A stretch of 64,000 bases of DNA. It comes from an uncultured Oscillospiraceae bacterium (GTDB taxonomy: Bacteria > Bacillota > Clostridia > Oscillospirales > Acutalibacteraceae). The notes under the pieces were generated by a model. That model saw nothing but the letters and a program-made list of their open reading frames with translations, ran no database searches and was not told the DNA's origin. The stretch spans positions 1 to 64,000 of the forward strand of contig CABULH010000016.1 of the NCBI GenBank assembly GCA_902492455.1. The letters are read 5' to 3'. Both the position numbers and the translations under genes were made by a program. Of the stretch, positions 15,575 through 24,300 are shown piece by piece (position 1 is the stretch's first letter; each line of letters begins with the position of its first letter).

Positions 15575-17375
15575 AGACCGACCCTCCCTTCATCTGCCAG
15601 CCTTCCGTTTCGTTCTGGATAGCCCACAAATGAGCATACAGGCCGTTTCGCTGGAGTAAAGCATGATGCGTTCCGCTTTCTTTTAGCTGGCCGTTCTCCA
15701 AAACAAAAATACAGTCTGCATCCTGAATGGAATAGAGGCGATGCGCGATCATGAGAACGGTTTTGCCCCGCAGCAGCTCTGCCATGCCCTCGCGCAGGGC
15801 AAGTTCGTTTTCCGCATCGGCAAAGGCCATCGCCTCATCCAAGACGACAATGGGCGCTTTTTTCAGCATGGCCCTCGCTATGGCGATGCGCTGCGCTTCT
15901 CCGCCGGAAAGCTTGTGGCCGCCATCTCCCAGCTTTGTATCGTAGCCATCCGGGAGTGTCATGATAAATTCGTGGCAGCGGGCGGCTTTTGCTGCCTGTT
16001 CCACATCCTCGCGGGAGACATTGCGGTGCATAGCAATGTTGTCATAGACGCTTTCTGCGAAAATGTGGGTGTCTTGGAACACAAAAGCGATCATATCCAT
16101 GAGAGTTTCAGATGAATATTCCCTTATGTCTTTGCCGCCCACTGCGATAGAGCCACTTTCTACATCCCAGAATCGGGCGAGCAATTGTCCAACTGTGGAT
16201 TTTCCACCGCCGGAGGGGCCAACCAGGGCAATAAATTGTCCAGCGGGGATGTCCATTGTAAGATGATCTACTGCCATACGGCGCAGCGGATCAGCTGCAT
16301 TTTGATAGGAAAAGCTCACATCATTAAAACGGATCCCTTTGCTGCTTTCTGACGCAGTTTCTACACCTTCAGGCATAGGCTGCATATTTAAGACCTCGTC
16401 AATTTGATCCATGCGGACAGAGAGGTTTCGCAGATCCGCGCCAAACTCTACCAGTTCCATTAAGGGACTAATGCAGGCAGGACCAACAATAAGGAACATC
16501 AGCAGTTCCATAATCAGGTCGTGGTCTCCTGGGTTAAAATACAAGAGGATACTGCCAGCGACGAGAAGAAAGGCAAGAACGGAAATTGTGATGGTCTTGT
16601 ATGCCCCAAAGATAGGCGTAACACGTTTCAAATAAACTTTCCAATGATCCCTGTTTTTTTCGACCAAGGTTGTCAATCTCCGTGCCGCTGCCTCCGGTCT
16701 TCCAAAAATTTTTTCTTCTTCCATTCCCGCCACATACTCGGAAAACGCGGCGTCGAGTTCAGTGGAAGAACGATTCAAATCGCTCCATATTTTTTGTCCT
16801 TGTTTACCGCCGAATGCGGAAAACTGAATGACAAATGCCAGTAATAAAGCCCCGAAAATTGTCAGCGCAAGGGGAATGTTCAAAGAAAACATCAATACTG
16901 CAAAAGCTGTTAGCAGCAGACCTGCGCCAAAGATGTTTGAAACATCATGGGCGATGATGTTTTCCATTTTTTCAATGTTCTCATTCATCATCTTCTGGAC
17001 TGCACCGGATTGCCCTCCTGTGTAAAAGCCAAGGTTTAGTTTCCCCATGTGGTCCAGAATACGCATTCGCAAATCATACAGGGCATTGAACGCACAGGCG
17101 TGGCAGAGAAAACTGCCAATCACTGAAAGCACAATGCCCAAAGCAATGCTGCCTACAGTAATAGCACCCCAAGTCCACACCTCGCCCGAATTGACAGATA
17201 TTCCTTCGAGCGAAGCAAGCAGAAATACCCGAATAATTCGGTACACAGTATAGAACGGAACACCGGACAGCAAGACGCTGATTGCAGAACAGGATACTCC
17301 GAATATATATTTCCCCGGATTGCAACGGGCGGTTTGAAAGACACGGAGAATGACATTTTTCTTTGTCTCTCTCAT
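15567..17375 (-). CDS. ABC half-transporter, YbtP/IrtA-like
   Basis: The 602-residue protein has an exporter-type membrane domain followed by an ATPase domain with Walker A GPSGGGKST, signature LSGGEAQ and Walker B IVVLDEA. It is the first gene of the metal-uptake operon, starts behind AAGGAG, and its 3' end overlaps the second half-transporter. The promoter and a DtxR-type operator lie 60-110 nt upstream. The D-loop has an alanine (DEAMAFAD) where many family members have serine or threonine (DEATS/DEPTA). The likely substrate is a metallophore, possibly one made by other bacteria, since no synthesis genes are visible here. Confidence 0.8.
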   Translation of the reverse strand: MRETKKNVILRVFQTARCNPGKYIFGVSCSAISVLLSGVPFYTVYRIIRVFLLASLEGISVNSGEVWTWGAITVGSIALGIVLSVIGSFLCHACAFNALYDLRMRILDHMGKLNLGFYTGGQSGAVQKMMNENIEKMENIIAHDVSNIFGAGLLLTAFAVLMFSLNIPLALTIFGALLLAFVIQFSAFGGKQGQKIWSDLNRSSTELDAAFSEYVAGMEEEKIFGRPEAAARRLTTLVEKNRDHWKVYLKRVTPIFGAYKTITISVLAFLLVAGSILLYFNPGDHDLIMELLMFLIVGPACISPLMELVEFGADLRNLSVRMDQIDEVLNMQPMPEGVETASESSKGIRFNDVSFSYQNAADPLRRMAVDHLTMDIPAGQFIALVGPSGGGKSTVGQLLARFWDVESGSIAVGGKDIREYSSETLMDMIAFVFQDTHIFAESVYDNIAMHRNVSREDVEQAAKAARCHEFIMTLPDGYDTKLGDGGHKLSGGEAQRIAIARAMLKKAPIVVLDEAMAFADAENELALREGMAELLRGKTVLMIAHRLYSIQDADCIFVLENGQLKESGTHHALLQRNGLYAHLWAIQNETEGWQMKGGSVYA

Positions 17376-17429
17376 AATTCTCCTTTCTCCGCTCCACCGT
17401 ACATGACAGACTGGAGAGGTTGTTCTATT

Positions 17430-17449
17430 GGGTTAGACACCGCTAACCT
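17430..17449. promoter_or_regulatory. candidate DtxR/MntR operator
   Basis: GGTTAG (17431-17436) and CTAACC (17443-17448) form a perfect inverted repeat with a 6-bp spacer. It lies at the predicted transcription start of the ABC operon, where a bound repressor would block the promoter. The half sites resemble those of iron-dependent DtxR/IdeR boxes. Confidence 0.6.
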
Positions 17450-17455
17450 ATTCAT

Positions 17456-17483
17456 ATTCTACCTGCCGAATCGAAAATGTCAA
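17456..17483 (-). promoter_or_regulatory. promoter of the ABC/ECF/DtxR operon
   Basis: TTGACA (17483-17478) and TAGAAT (17461-17456) on the minus strand are 16 bp apart. Transcription would start at about 17449, at the edge of the palindrome. Confidence 0.6.
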
Positions 17484-17538
17484 TGCGTTGAAAAGTGCCT
17501 CGTTGGCAGTTCAAAAAATCCGAGTTTCCTAAAATACG

Positions 17539-17567
17539 TTGAATTTACCGGGGCTTTTTGCTATAAT
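17539..17567 (+). promoter_or_regulatory. promoter of the AraC-type gene
   Basis: TTGAAT (17539-17544) and TATAAT (17562-17567) are exactly 17 bp apart, giving a leader of about 80 nt. Confidence 0.7.
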
Positions 17568-17654
17568 AGGACGTGGAAAGTTGTTTGATGCTAACCAAAA
17601 TTCGTGTCAAAACAGAAAGCGCAATGCCTTAATAGAAAATAGGAGGAGAAGCAT

Positions 17655-18611
17655 ATGATAACAATTCATAGCATTGAAGATATGTTGAATTTCTATGCCT
17701 CTCTCGGCGGTGTTCGGAAAGATTCGATAAACGGTTTTTGCTATATGTTTCCTCGCCGGAATTCCAAGGTGCGTTTTTGGGGCGACCTGCATGGTTTTTC
17801 TGTTGCGGATGCCGACTTTACCTATCCTCAGAATACAATCGTTCGCACACAATTTAGCCACCGGTATATAGGTGTCGGATTAAGTGAGCAGGGTGAGATA
17901 GAGACTTATGCGCAGAAAAATCACTCCCTTCATTTTGGCGAGGGCGTCAACTGTTTTGTCTTTGACTCTCCTGTCCCTTTCTTTATGAAAATTTCCGGTG
18001 GTCAACGATTGCGTTTCCGAGGGCTTTATTTTCAGGAAGAGTTTTTTACAGACAACCAGATTCCACTCTACGACAGTTTTTGGCGTGATGCGAAGAATAC
18101 CATCAATGGTTCAGACCTTCATGCACCAGAGTTAGTATCCATTTATCGTCGTGTAGAGCAATGCAATATGACAGGACTTGGCTTCGATACTTGGCTGAAG
18201 GGAATAGGATTAGAAGCTGCCGGACATTTAATTAGCCTTGTGCAACAGCTATCGCAACAACAACCTGTCTATTTGGATAACGGGGAAATCCATGCTGTTG
18301 AGCAGGCAAAAAAAATCATAGAGACAAACTTAAAACACACTCCCACAATTCTTGAAATTTGCAAGAAGGTTGGCGTAAACAAAAATAAATTGCAAGAAGG
18401 GTTTCGATTAACTGAGGGAAAAAGCGTGGCAGAATATACTCGTACACTACGCATGAAAAGAGCACTTGATTTATTGGAAAATGGTACTCTTTCGATTGCC
18501 GAAGTTGCGGAGACTGTCGGTTATCATGGAATTAGCAACTTTTACGCCGTTTTTCAAAGAACATTCGGCAGTACTCCCGCTGCCATTCAAAAAATGTTGG
18601 GAGCGAAGTGA
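17655..18611 (+). CDS. AraC-family transcriptional activator, PchR-like
   Basis: The 318-residue protein has a C-terminal AraC double helix-turn-helix at about residues 225-315 (TILEICKKVGVNKNKLQEGFRL, then SIAEVAETVGYHGISNFYAVFQRTFG) and an N-terminal ligand-binding region. The layout matches PchR/YbtA-type activators, which sense a ferric siderophore and switch on its importer. It is transcribed divergently from the ABC/ECF operon and starts behind AGGAGG, so it is probably the activator of that operon. Confidence 0.85.
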   Translation: MITIHSIEDMLNFYASLGGVRKDSINGFCYMFPRRNSKVRFWGDLHGFSVADADFTYPQNTIVRTQFSHRYIGVGLSEQGEIETYAQKNHSLHFGEGVNCFVFDSPVPFFMKISGGQRLRFRGLYFQEEFFTDNQIPLYDSFWRDAKNTINGSDLHAPELVSIYRRVEQCNMTGLGFDTWLKGIGLEAAGHLISLVQQLSQQQPVYLDNGEIHAVEQAKKIIETNLKHTPTILEICKKVGVNKNKLQEGFRLTEGKSVAEYTRTLRMKRALDLLENGTLSIAEVAETVGYHGISNFYAVFQRTFGSTPAAIQKMLGAK

Positions 18612-18637
18612 ATTCTTTAGTTTTATGTTGAAGTAAC

Positions 18638-18677
18638 AAAAAAAGCCCGTACTCCTGAGCAAATCAAGAGTACGGGC
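18638..18677 (-). terminator. rho-independent terminator between convergent genes
   Basis: GCCCGTACTC (18645-18654) pairs with GAGTACGGGC (18668-18677). On the minus strand a run of seven T follows, so it terminates the signal-peptidase operon; it may also stop the AraC-type gene. Confidence 0.8.
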
Positions 18678-18695
18678 AAATTTATGCCTCCGCCG

Positions 18696-19103
18696 TTATT
18701 GCGGAAGCAGCAGTGTGGCGAGGATATCGCCGTTTTTGACGAAGGGATCCTCCCAGTATCGGGAGTCCACAGAGTAGTCGCTGTTGTCGCCGAGGACATA
18801 GTAGCAGCCCTCTGGGACAAGGAGAAAAGACCCATCGGCCCGAGTTATGTTCTCCCCGGGCAAAGCAAAGATCCGCTTGACCAAGACTTTACCATCATGC
18901 GTGAAAATGATGATATCGCCCTTTTCAAGCGGACCATATAGTCGGAATCCCAATATGTAAGAGCCGGAAGGCAAGGTGGGCTCCATGGAGGCGGTCGGGA
19001 CATAGCCAAACAGGAATACGGTTTTCATCAGGACGAGTACCACAGCAGCGCAGAGGATGGGAAGCAGCCAGAAGCACATACGTCGCATTCTTTTGCTTTT
19101 CAT
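18696..19103 (-). CDS. signal peptidase I (S26 family)
   Basis: The 135-residue enzyme has one N-terminal membrane span, the catalytic serine in the SMEPTL motif (S39), the catalytic lysine in VKRIFALPGE (K76) and the conserved GDNSDYSVDSR box. It is short, as in Gram-positive type I enzymes carried on mobile elements. It would cleave secreted precursors outside the membrane. It overlaps the sigma-factor gene (ATGA) and is close to a large adhesin and other exported proteins, so it may be dedicated to the element's surface proteins. Confidence 0.9.
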   Translation of the reverse strand: MKSKRMRRMCFWLLPILCAAVVLVLMKTVFLFGYVPTASMEPTLPSGSYILGFRLYGPLEKGDIIIFTHDGKVLVKRIFALPGENITRADGSFLLVPEGCYYVLGDNSDYSVDSRYWEDPFVKNGDILATLLLPQ

Positions 19104-19645
19104 CTACCGTACTCCCCATCAAGCCCCTGTAGCTCAGGGCGCTGCTTCAGATAGCTGCGCGCCTTGGATACCCATGCCGTCACATTGTTGGCGCTGGCGC
19201 CCATCTGCTCTCCGATTTCCCGGCTGTTATAACCGTCCGCCATGAGGCGAATCGCCCGAATCCCTTTCGCCGTGACGCCGCTGGTCTCCTTCAAAGCTTT
19301 ATCCAATATGGAGTCAATGCCTTCATAATCATCCCAAACTCCGGCATCCAAAGTACAGCCAAGTAGCACCTCCGGATCGGCGGCACATTCTGTCGTCGAA
19401 CGCCGGGAGGCATAGATGAGTGCGCTGCATATTTCATTCCAAATCAGCCGGTAGGCGTAGGTTGAGAAACAGCCGCCCCTGTCAGTGGCGGCCGCCTTGC
19501 ACAAGCCGATGCAGCCGATTTGGAAGATATCATCGTAGGTATAGACGCCCAATTGGTTTACGCCGTGGACCTTGTCCTTGATAACTTTGCCCACGAGTCC
19601 CATGTTTTCGCTGACGATTCTTTGTTGCGCTTCGTTTAGCTTCAT
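19100..19645 (-). CDS. sigma-70 family RNA polymerase sigma factor, element-borne
   Basis: The 181-residue protein has a region-2-like part (YTYDDIFQIGCIGLCKAAATDRGGCFSTYAYRLIWNEI) and a region-4 helix-turn-helix (LMADGYNSREIGEQMGASANNVTAWVSKARSYL). It is compact and lacks region 1, like the small sigma factors found in Firmicute conjugative elements. It overlaps the genes on both sides by ATGA junctions, forming one operon with the zinc-finger protein and signal peptidase. It could direct polymerase to element promoters; targets are unknown. Confidence 0.75.
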   Translation of the reverse strand: MKLNEAQQRIVSENMGLVGKVIKDKVHGVNQLGVYTYDDIFQIGCIGLCKAAATDRGGCFSTYAYRLIWNEICSALIYASRRSTTECAADPEVLLGCTLDAGVWDDYEGIDSILDKALKETSGVTAKGIRAIRLMADGYNSREIGEQMGASANNVTAWVSKARSYLKQRPELQGLDGEYGR

Positions 19646-20112
19646 GACGCCACTGCACCTCCTTCACAGGAGCGAAAGCAGATGCGAGAGGTTTTCTGCT
19701 GCCGTTCCAACAGTTTTTTGCTCTCCTCAATGACCTGCATGCAGTAATACTCGCCCAGATAACCGATGTGGGCCTGGGACAGCGGCGCCTGAAGAAGCCC
19801 CGCCAGCCAGAGGTATGCCTCCTGCTTGGCCATCAGGCCGCTATGATGCAGCTGATCAAAATAGCGGTGCGCCTCGTTGCGCAGCGCCCGCAGCTCACGG
19901 TTGGCCGGCGTCCCCACAGGGATCGTTGTTCCCGGATGGGTGCGCACATAGGTGTCGCACTGGGGATAGTGCGTGCAGACATAGAGCATCGTGCCGCTCT
20001 TATTCTCATGATAAATTCCATCGGCGCTGCGCAGCACGAGCGTCCCGCCGCAATAGGGGCAGCGCATGCCGGATGGATTCATTCCCTTCTTCTTTTTCTT
20101 ATGTTTCATCAT
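19642..20112 (-). CDS. DUF3268-type zinc-finger protein
   Basis: The 156-residue protein has a four-cysteine zinc site (C18, C21, C46, C52: CPYC and CTHYPQC) followed by a helical region with the family pattern GTPANRELRALRNEAHRYFD, LMAKQEAYLWLA and AHIGYLGEY. This matches my knowledge of DUF3268, a family of phage and mobile-element proteins of unknown function. The first of two adjacent ATGs (20112) is preferred, behind AGGAGGTG. It is the first gene after a long structured leader. Confidence 0.8.
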   Translation of the reverse strand: MMKHKKKKKGMNPSGMRCPYCGGTLVLRSADGIYHENKSGTMLYVCTHYPQCDTYVRTHPGTTIPVGTPANRELRALRNEAHRYFDQLHHSGLMAKQEAYLWLAGLLQAPLSQAHIGYLGEYYCMQVIEESKKLLERQQKTSRICFRSCEGGAVAS

Positions 20113-20377
20113 GGATTCACCTCCTGTCGGTTTCAAAAAAGAAAAGGCCGGAAAGCTACTGTAGACGCAAGACGGCGAAGGGGATGTTCTAAATCATCTC
20201 CAACATCTTGTTGATCGTCCAAGCAGCCTTCCGGCCAAACTTTCAGATGTGGCTTGCGCCGTGTGGATCGCTCTGTGCGCAAAATCCGTAACAGTTCCCA
20301 CTCCCGCGGGGAGGGTCAAGCTCCGGGAGCTCTTCCGAAGCACTGAAAGCCTGAGCGCAAGCCCCTGCCACGATTAA
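20113..20377 (-). ncRNA. structured leader, candidate DUF3268 RNA with pseudoknot and terminator
   Basis: The minus-strand transcript from about 20371 to the zinc-finger gene contains several pairings. GGCTTGCGC (20363-20355) pairs with GCGCAAGCC (20259-20251). CTTTCAG (20349-20343) pairs with CTGAAAG (20246-20240). Because the two helices interleave they make a pseudoknot. Local hairpins (AGCTC-CCG-GAGCT and CTCCC-CGC-GGGAG) lie inside. Finally GGCCGGAAGGCT (20236-20225) pairs with AGCTTTCCGGCC (20157-20146), directly followed by a T-rich tract (20145-20135) just before the ribosome site. This looks like a riboswitch or attenuator. A conserved RNA motif upstream of DUF3268 genes has been reported from comparative genomics; identity is not verified. 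Confidence 0.6.
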
Positions 20378-20406
20378 AGAATAGCACACTGCGATCCAAA
20401 AGTCAA
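20378..20406 (-). promoter_or_regulatory. promoter of the zinc-finger/sigma/signal-peptidase operon
   Basis: TTGACT (20406-20401) and TATTCT (20383-20378) on the minus strand are 17 bp apart and precede the structured leader. Confidence 0.65.
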
Positions 20407-20489
20407 GCGTTTTTGAAATAATATCTTGTGCTTTGTCTCAAAATATCACAAATACTTTTGCTTTTTCAATCCCATCTCAGTCTGGGAAC

Positions 20490-21095
20490 TTAATTGTCTT
20501 CATCGTCATACTCGTCGTCATCCCTTCGGTTGGAAGAAGTGCTGCGTTTTTTGACGATGCGGATGGCAATCAGGCTGCCCACAGCCAGAAGCATACCGCC
20601 GCCAAACAGGATGATGTGCCCCACGGGAATACCGCTGATGGAGGCTTCACCTTCACCGGCGGGCTCCACGGCTTCCGCATCGGGGTTGTCCGGATTGTCA
20701 GCCGGCGCGTCCTCATCTGCTGCTGGCGTCTCCTCTGGAACCACAGTTCCCGTATCAGGCTCGGTTGTGGCAGGGGTCTGCGTATCATCGGGGGATGGAG
20801 CTGCAATGGATGAACTGAGACAGGAAAGGGTGTAGTTCATGCTGCCGCCCAATTCCGTGCGGAGAATGCCGTCATCTCCCACAACAATGACGCCGGGGTA
20901 GGTCCCGGTATCCGTCTTTAGCTGAAATTCCACACCGGCCCACTCTGGGCCAAGCTGCAGCTCCAGCGTCATGGGCTGCTCCACCTGAAGCTCTGTCCCA
21001 TCCGTATCGGCATAGACCACACTCGCGGACAGCGCCATGCAGCACAGCAGGGCAGCGAAGACGCTGAAAAAAGATCTCACTTTACGATGTTTCAT
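20490..21095 (-). CDS. secreted single-span membrane protein, element surface module
   Basis: The 201-residue protein has a signal peptide ending near residue 29, a small beta-like extracellular domain (QVEQPMTLELQLGPEWAG and similar), a long Pro/Thr/Asp/Glu-rich linker (about residues 100-150), one membrane span (GHIILFGGGMLLAVGSLIAI) and a short cytoplasmic tail that is basic then acidic. I do not recognise the domain. It follows the adhesin and a small zinc-ribbon-like gene, and is probably a surface stalk or accessory of the conjugative element. The start is ATG 21095 behind AGGAGG. Confidence 0.65.
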   Translation of the reverse strand: MKHRKVRSFFSVFAALLCCMALSASVVYADTDGTELQVEQPMTLELQLGPEWAGVEFQLKTDTGTYPGVIVVGDDGILRTELGGSMNYTLSCLSSSIAAPSPDDTQTPATTEPDTGTVVPEETPAADEDAPADNPDNPDAEAVEPAGEGEASISGIPVGHIILFGGGMLLAVGSLIAIRIVKKRSTSSNRRDDDEYDDEDN

Positions 21096-21104
21096 GAAAA
21101 CCTC

Positions 21105-21275
21105 CTATTTCTCGGTTTTGTTGGGTTCCGGCTGTGTGCCGGAAAAGCGAATGCCGCATTTTACACAGACGCCGTCCATCCACATATGCCGGCATTCCTT
21201 CGCCTGAGACTGGCTGACGCCGCGGCCCTTCGGCTCGCGGTTGCGGGGCTTTACAGGTGTTTTTCGTTTACTCAT
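21105..21275 (-). CDS. small basic Cys/His protein (56 residues), unknown
   Basis: The start is ATG 21275 behind GAGGAGG. The peptide is rich in Lys and Arg at the N-terminus and contains ECRHMWMDGVCVKCG, a possible small zinc-binding site of Cys, His and two Cys. No family is recognised. It is encoded just after a strong terminator that follows the adhesin gene, and ends 10 nt before the start of the membrane protein gene. Confidence 0.55.
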   Translation of the reverse strand: MSKRKTPVKPRNREPKGRGVSQSQAKECRHMWMDGVCVKCGIRFSGTQPEPNKTEK

Positions 21276-21290
21276 AAAGATGGCCTCCTC

Positions 21291-21331
21291 AAAAAAGGAA
21301 TGGGGATGCGCCGCATGGCGCACCCCATTCC
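21291..21331 (-). terminator. strong terminator after the adhesin gene
   Basis: On the minus strand a 15-bp stem with one bulged base (21331-21317 with 21312-21297) and a 4-nt loop is followed by six T. The ribosome site of the next gene (GAGGAGG) begins immediately after the T-run. Confidence 0.85.
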
Positions 21332-21337
21332 GACAGG

Positions 21338-24300
21338 TTATTTCTCAGCTGCGATATGACCGTTATCCTTGCGCCGTTTCCTCAGATAGAAGAACACGGT
21401 AACGCCAGCCCCGGCAAGGCCGACGCACATCAGGCTGATCCAGAGCGCCAGATTGGCGTCATCGCCGGTCTTTGGCACGTCCACAGTGACCTTCTGGTTA
21501 TGAACGTTGACCGTGAGCGTTTCGTTGGCGACCAGGGTCACGGTGACCGGGTCGGCGATCTTATAGCCCTCGCTGGCACTGTTCTGCAGCTCCGTCACCA
21601 CATACTCGCCGATGCGCAGGTTTTCAATGAAGATCTCACCGTTAGCGTCCGTGGTGAAGGTCATGTCGTAGCCGTTGGCACCGGTCACGCGGAAGGCAAA
21701 GCCCTCTTTCTTTCCGTCGCTGGTGGTCTTGATGATTTTCAGCGAGCCTTTCAGCGCCTGGTTGATGAAGCCTTTCCCGGCCTCGTTTTCGATTTCGTAG
21801 GTTTTGCTGTCGGTATCAATAAAGACATAGTAGGCATTCCCATCCAGCACGAACCCGGCCGGAGCGGTCTTTTCCTTCACGAATATGCCGCCGTATTCCA
21901 GATCTGTCATCCAGTAAATGCCTTCCGAGGTCTCCTCCATCGTGCCGAGAAGCGCATCGTCCTTATCAAGCGCCTTGTTGCCGTTGGTATCGCGGTAGAC
22001 TTCAAATACAGCGCCGGTGAGCTTGTTGTCCGGATAGTCGGCGTCCACCTTGGTCAGGGTGACGCTGCCGCGGATCCTCTCGTTGCTGATTTCGATCTCA
22101 ATGACCTGCTCATTCTCAGAGATGGTCACCGGGAACAGCTCCTCACAGAGGACGAACCCTTCCGGCTGCCCGATCTCCCGCACGACCCAGTTGCCAACAG
22201 GGACATTGTCGAACCGGAAAGCGCCATTCTCGCCGGAGACTGCGGTCATCAGCGCAGTGCGTGTGCTGAACTCAGTTTCAGAGGCTGCAAACAGTCCAAT
22301 CGTCGCACCAGCGAGCGCCTTGCCGTCTTCATCCACCTTTAGACCGGATACAGAGCTGTAGATCAGCTCGTTGACGATGGGCTCGCCGTTATTGGCAGCA
22401 AGCGTCACGGTCTGCGTGTTTTGGTCGGCATACTCGAACACCACCGGGTATTTCGTGCCATTCAGTTGGTAATGTACGTCCGTGGCGATTTCCCGCAGAT
22501 AAAAGCTGCCAAAGGGCAGATCGGTTTTGCAGGAGGCTTTGCCGTCTACGCCGACCGAAACCACCTCAATCAGTCCATCGGCAGGAATCGTGCTGCCGTC
22601 GGCGGCGGTCAGTGTTTCCGCTGCATACAGGCCGAAGGTAACGTTGGCTATTTCGCCGTTGGCGCCGATATCGAAGAGCTTGTCGGTCTCCATGGATTTC
22701 TCAAGACTGATCTGCACCTTTTGCCGTTCGTTGTAGAAGCCGGCGGAGGTCTCTGTCAGCTTGACCTCCTGACCTGCATAGACCAGTTCAACCGTCACGG
22801 TTTCGGTGTTGAGGGTCATCCCAAAAGGCGCATGGGTCTCTGTGATGACATAGCGGCCCAGATATAATTCCTTGCTGGTGGCCATGCCGTCAGACCCGGT
22901 CGTGATGGTGTCCACCACCTCGCCGGCGGAGGCCCGGAGCGTGCCGTCCAAGGTATAGATGTCTTCCAGGGCGACGATGGAATAGGTTGCGCCCTCCAGC
23001 CCGGCAGCTTCATAGACCGGCTGGTACAGTTCGCTCTCATGCGCAACGCTGCTGAAAACCTCGCCGGTCTTGCTGATGTGGATAAGCCCCTTTTGCGGCA
23101 TGTTGTGCTTGGTCACCGTGACCACATCGGAAGTGCCGTCTACTGTGAAGGGCACTGGCTCCGAATCCAGCACATAACCGTAGCAGGTTTCCACCTCGAT
23201 CAGCTCATAGCGGCCGTAAGGAAGCTCATAAGGGAGCATCAGCGAGCCGTCGTCCGCCGTGAAGAAGGTGGTGATGGTGACAGGGGTCGGGTAATATACG
23301 GTTTGGGAGATCAGCTCGCCGGTGGACAGGTCGCGGATCTGGAATCCCACACCGGCCGCCGGGATGATCTGCCCGGTTTCCGCATCGTGCTTTTCGACCC
23401 GGATGAAGCTGCTGATGGTCAGATTGTTCAGGATGTAGGAGTAGGTCTGTCCATCCGAGCTGATGAATACTGTGAAATCAGGGATAAACGCCTGCCCGTC
23501 CATGCCCTCGATCTGATGGACGGTGTAACGACCATAAGGCAGATCCTTAGAGATGGCGATGCCGTCGGCATCGGTCGTGAGCAGATCGCGCTCGCTCTCC
23601 TTAGCGGCGTCATAGCTGCCTGCGCTGGCCAGATAGATCTGGAACCGAGCGCCCTCCTCGGGCTGCTCGATCAGCCCCTCGTTTCCGGAGGCCTCGATAT
23701 TGTCAGGGTCCACTGGCGTCGGTTCCAGGTTTTCCGCAGATTGCGTGTCGGTCTCAGGAGCTTCGATGATTTCATCCTCCTCAGGCGCCGGATCTGCAGC
23801 GTCTTCTTCCAAACCGGTCTGGAGCAGGTCCACCTGTTCTTCTGCTGCAGCGCTTTCGACTGGAGTGATTGACGCATCTTCCCCCTGCTGAGTCTCGGCC
23901 GAATCGGCGGGCAGCTCGTTTGGCGTGGCCGCCTCAACAACAGGCTCAGGAGACTCTTCCGGCTGTTCGATGATTTCCACATCCTCATCCTCTGCGTCGA
24001 TATGCTTGATGAGCCGGATATTGCCTTTAATGATCTCTTCGGTTACAGCGTTGGAGGTGGTATTGTGTTCAATGGTGTAGAGTGCGGGGTCAGCACCAAC
24101 TCTGTGAACCGTGGTATCGAGAAGATACCCCTCCGAGGGCTCGATCTCACGCACCGTCCAGTCGGTATCACAGATATATTCCTTACTGGTAAACTGGCCG
24201 TTGGCGTCGGTGTAATAAACGTCCACCAGGTCGCCGCCTTTATAAATGCCATATTGGGCACCGGCCAGTGTGGCGTCGCCCTGGGGCTCTCCGGTCTCGG

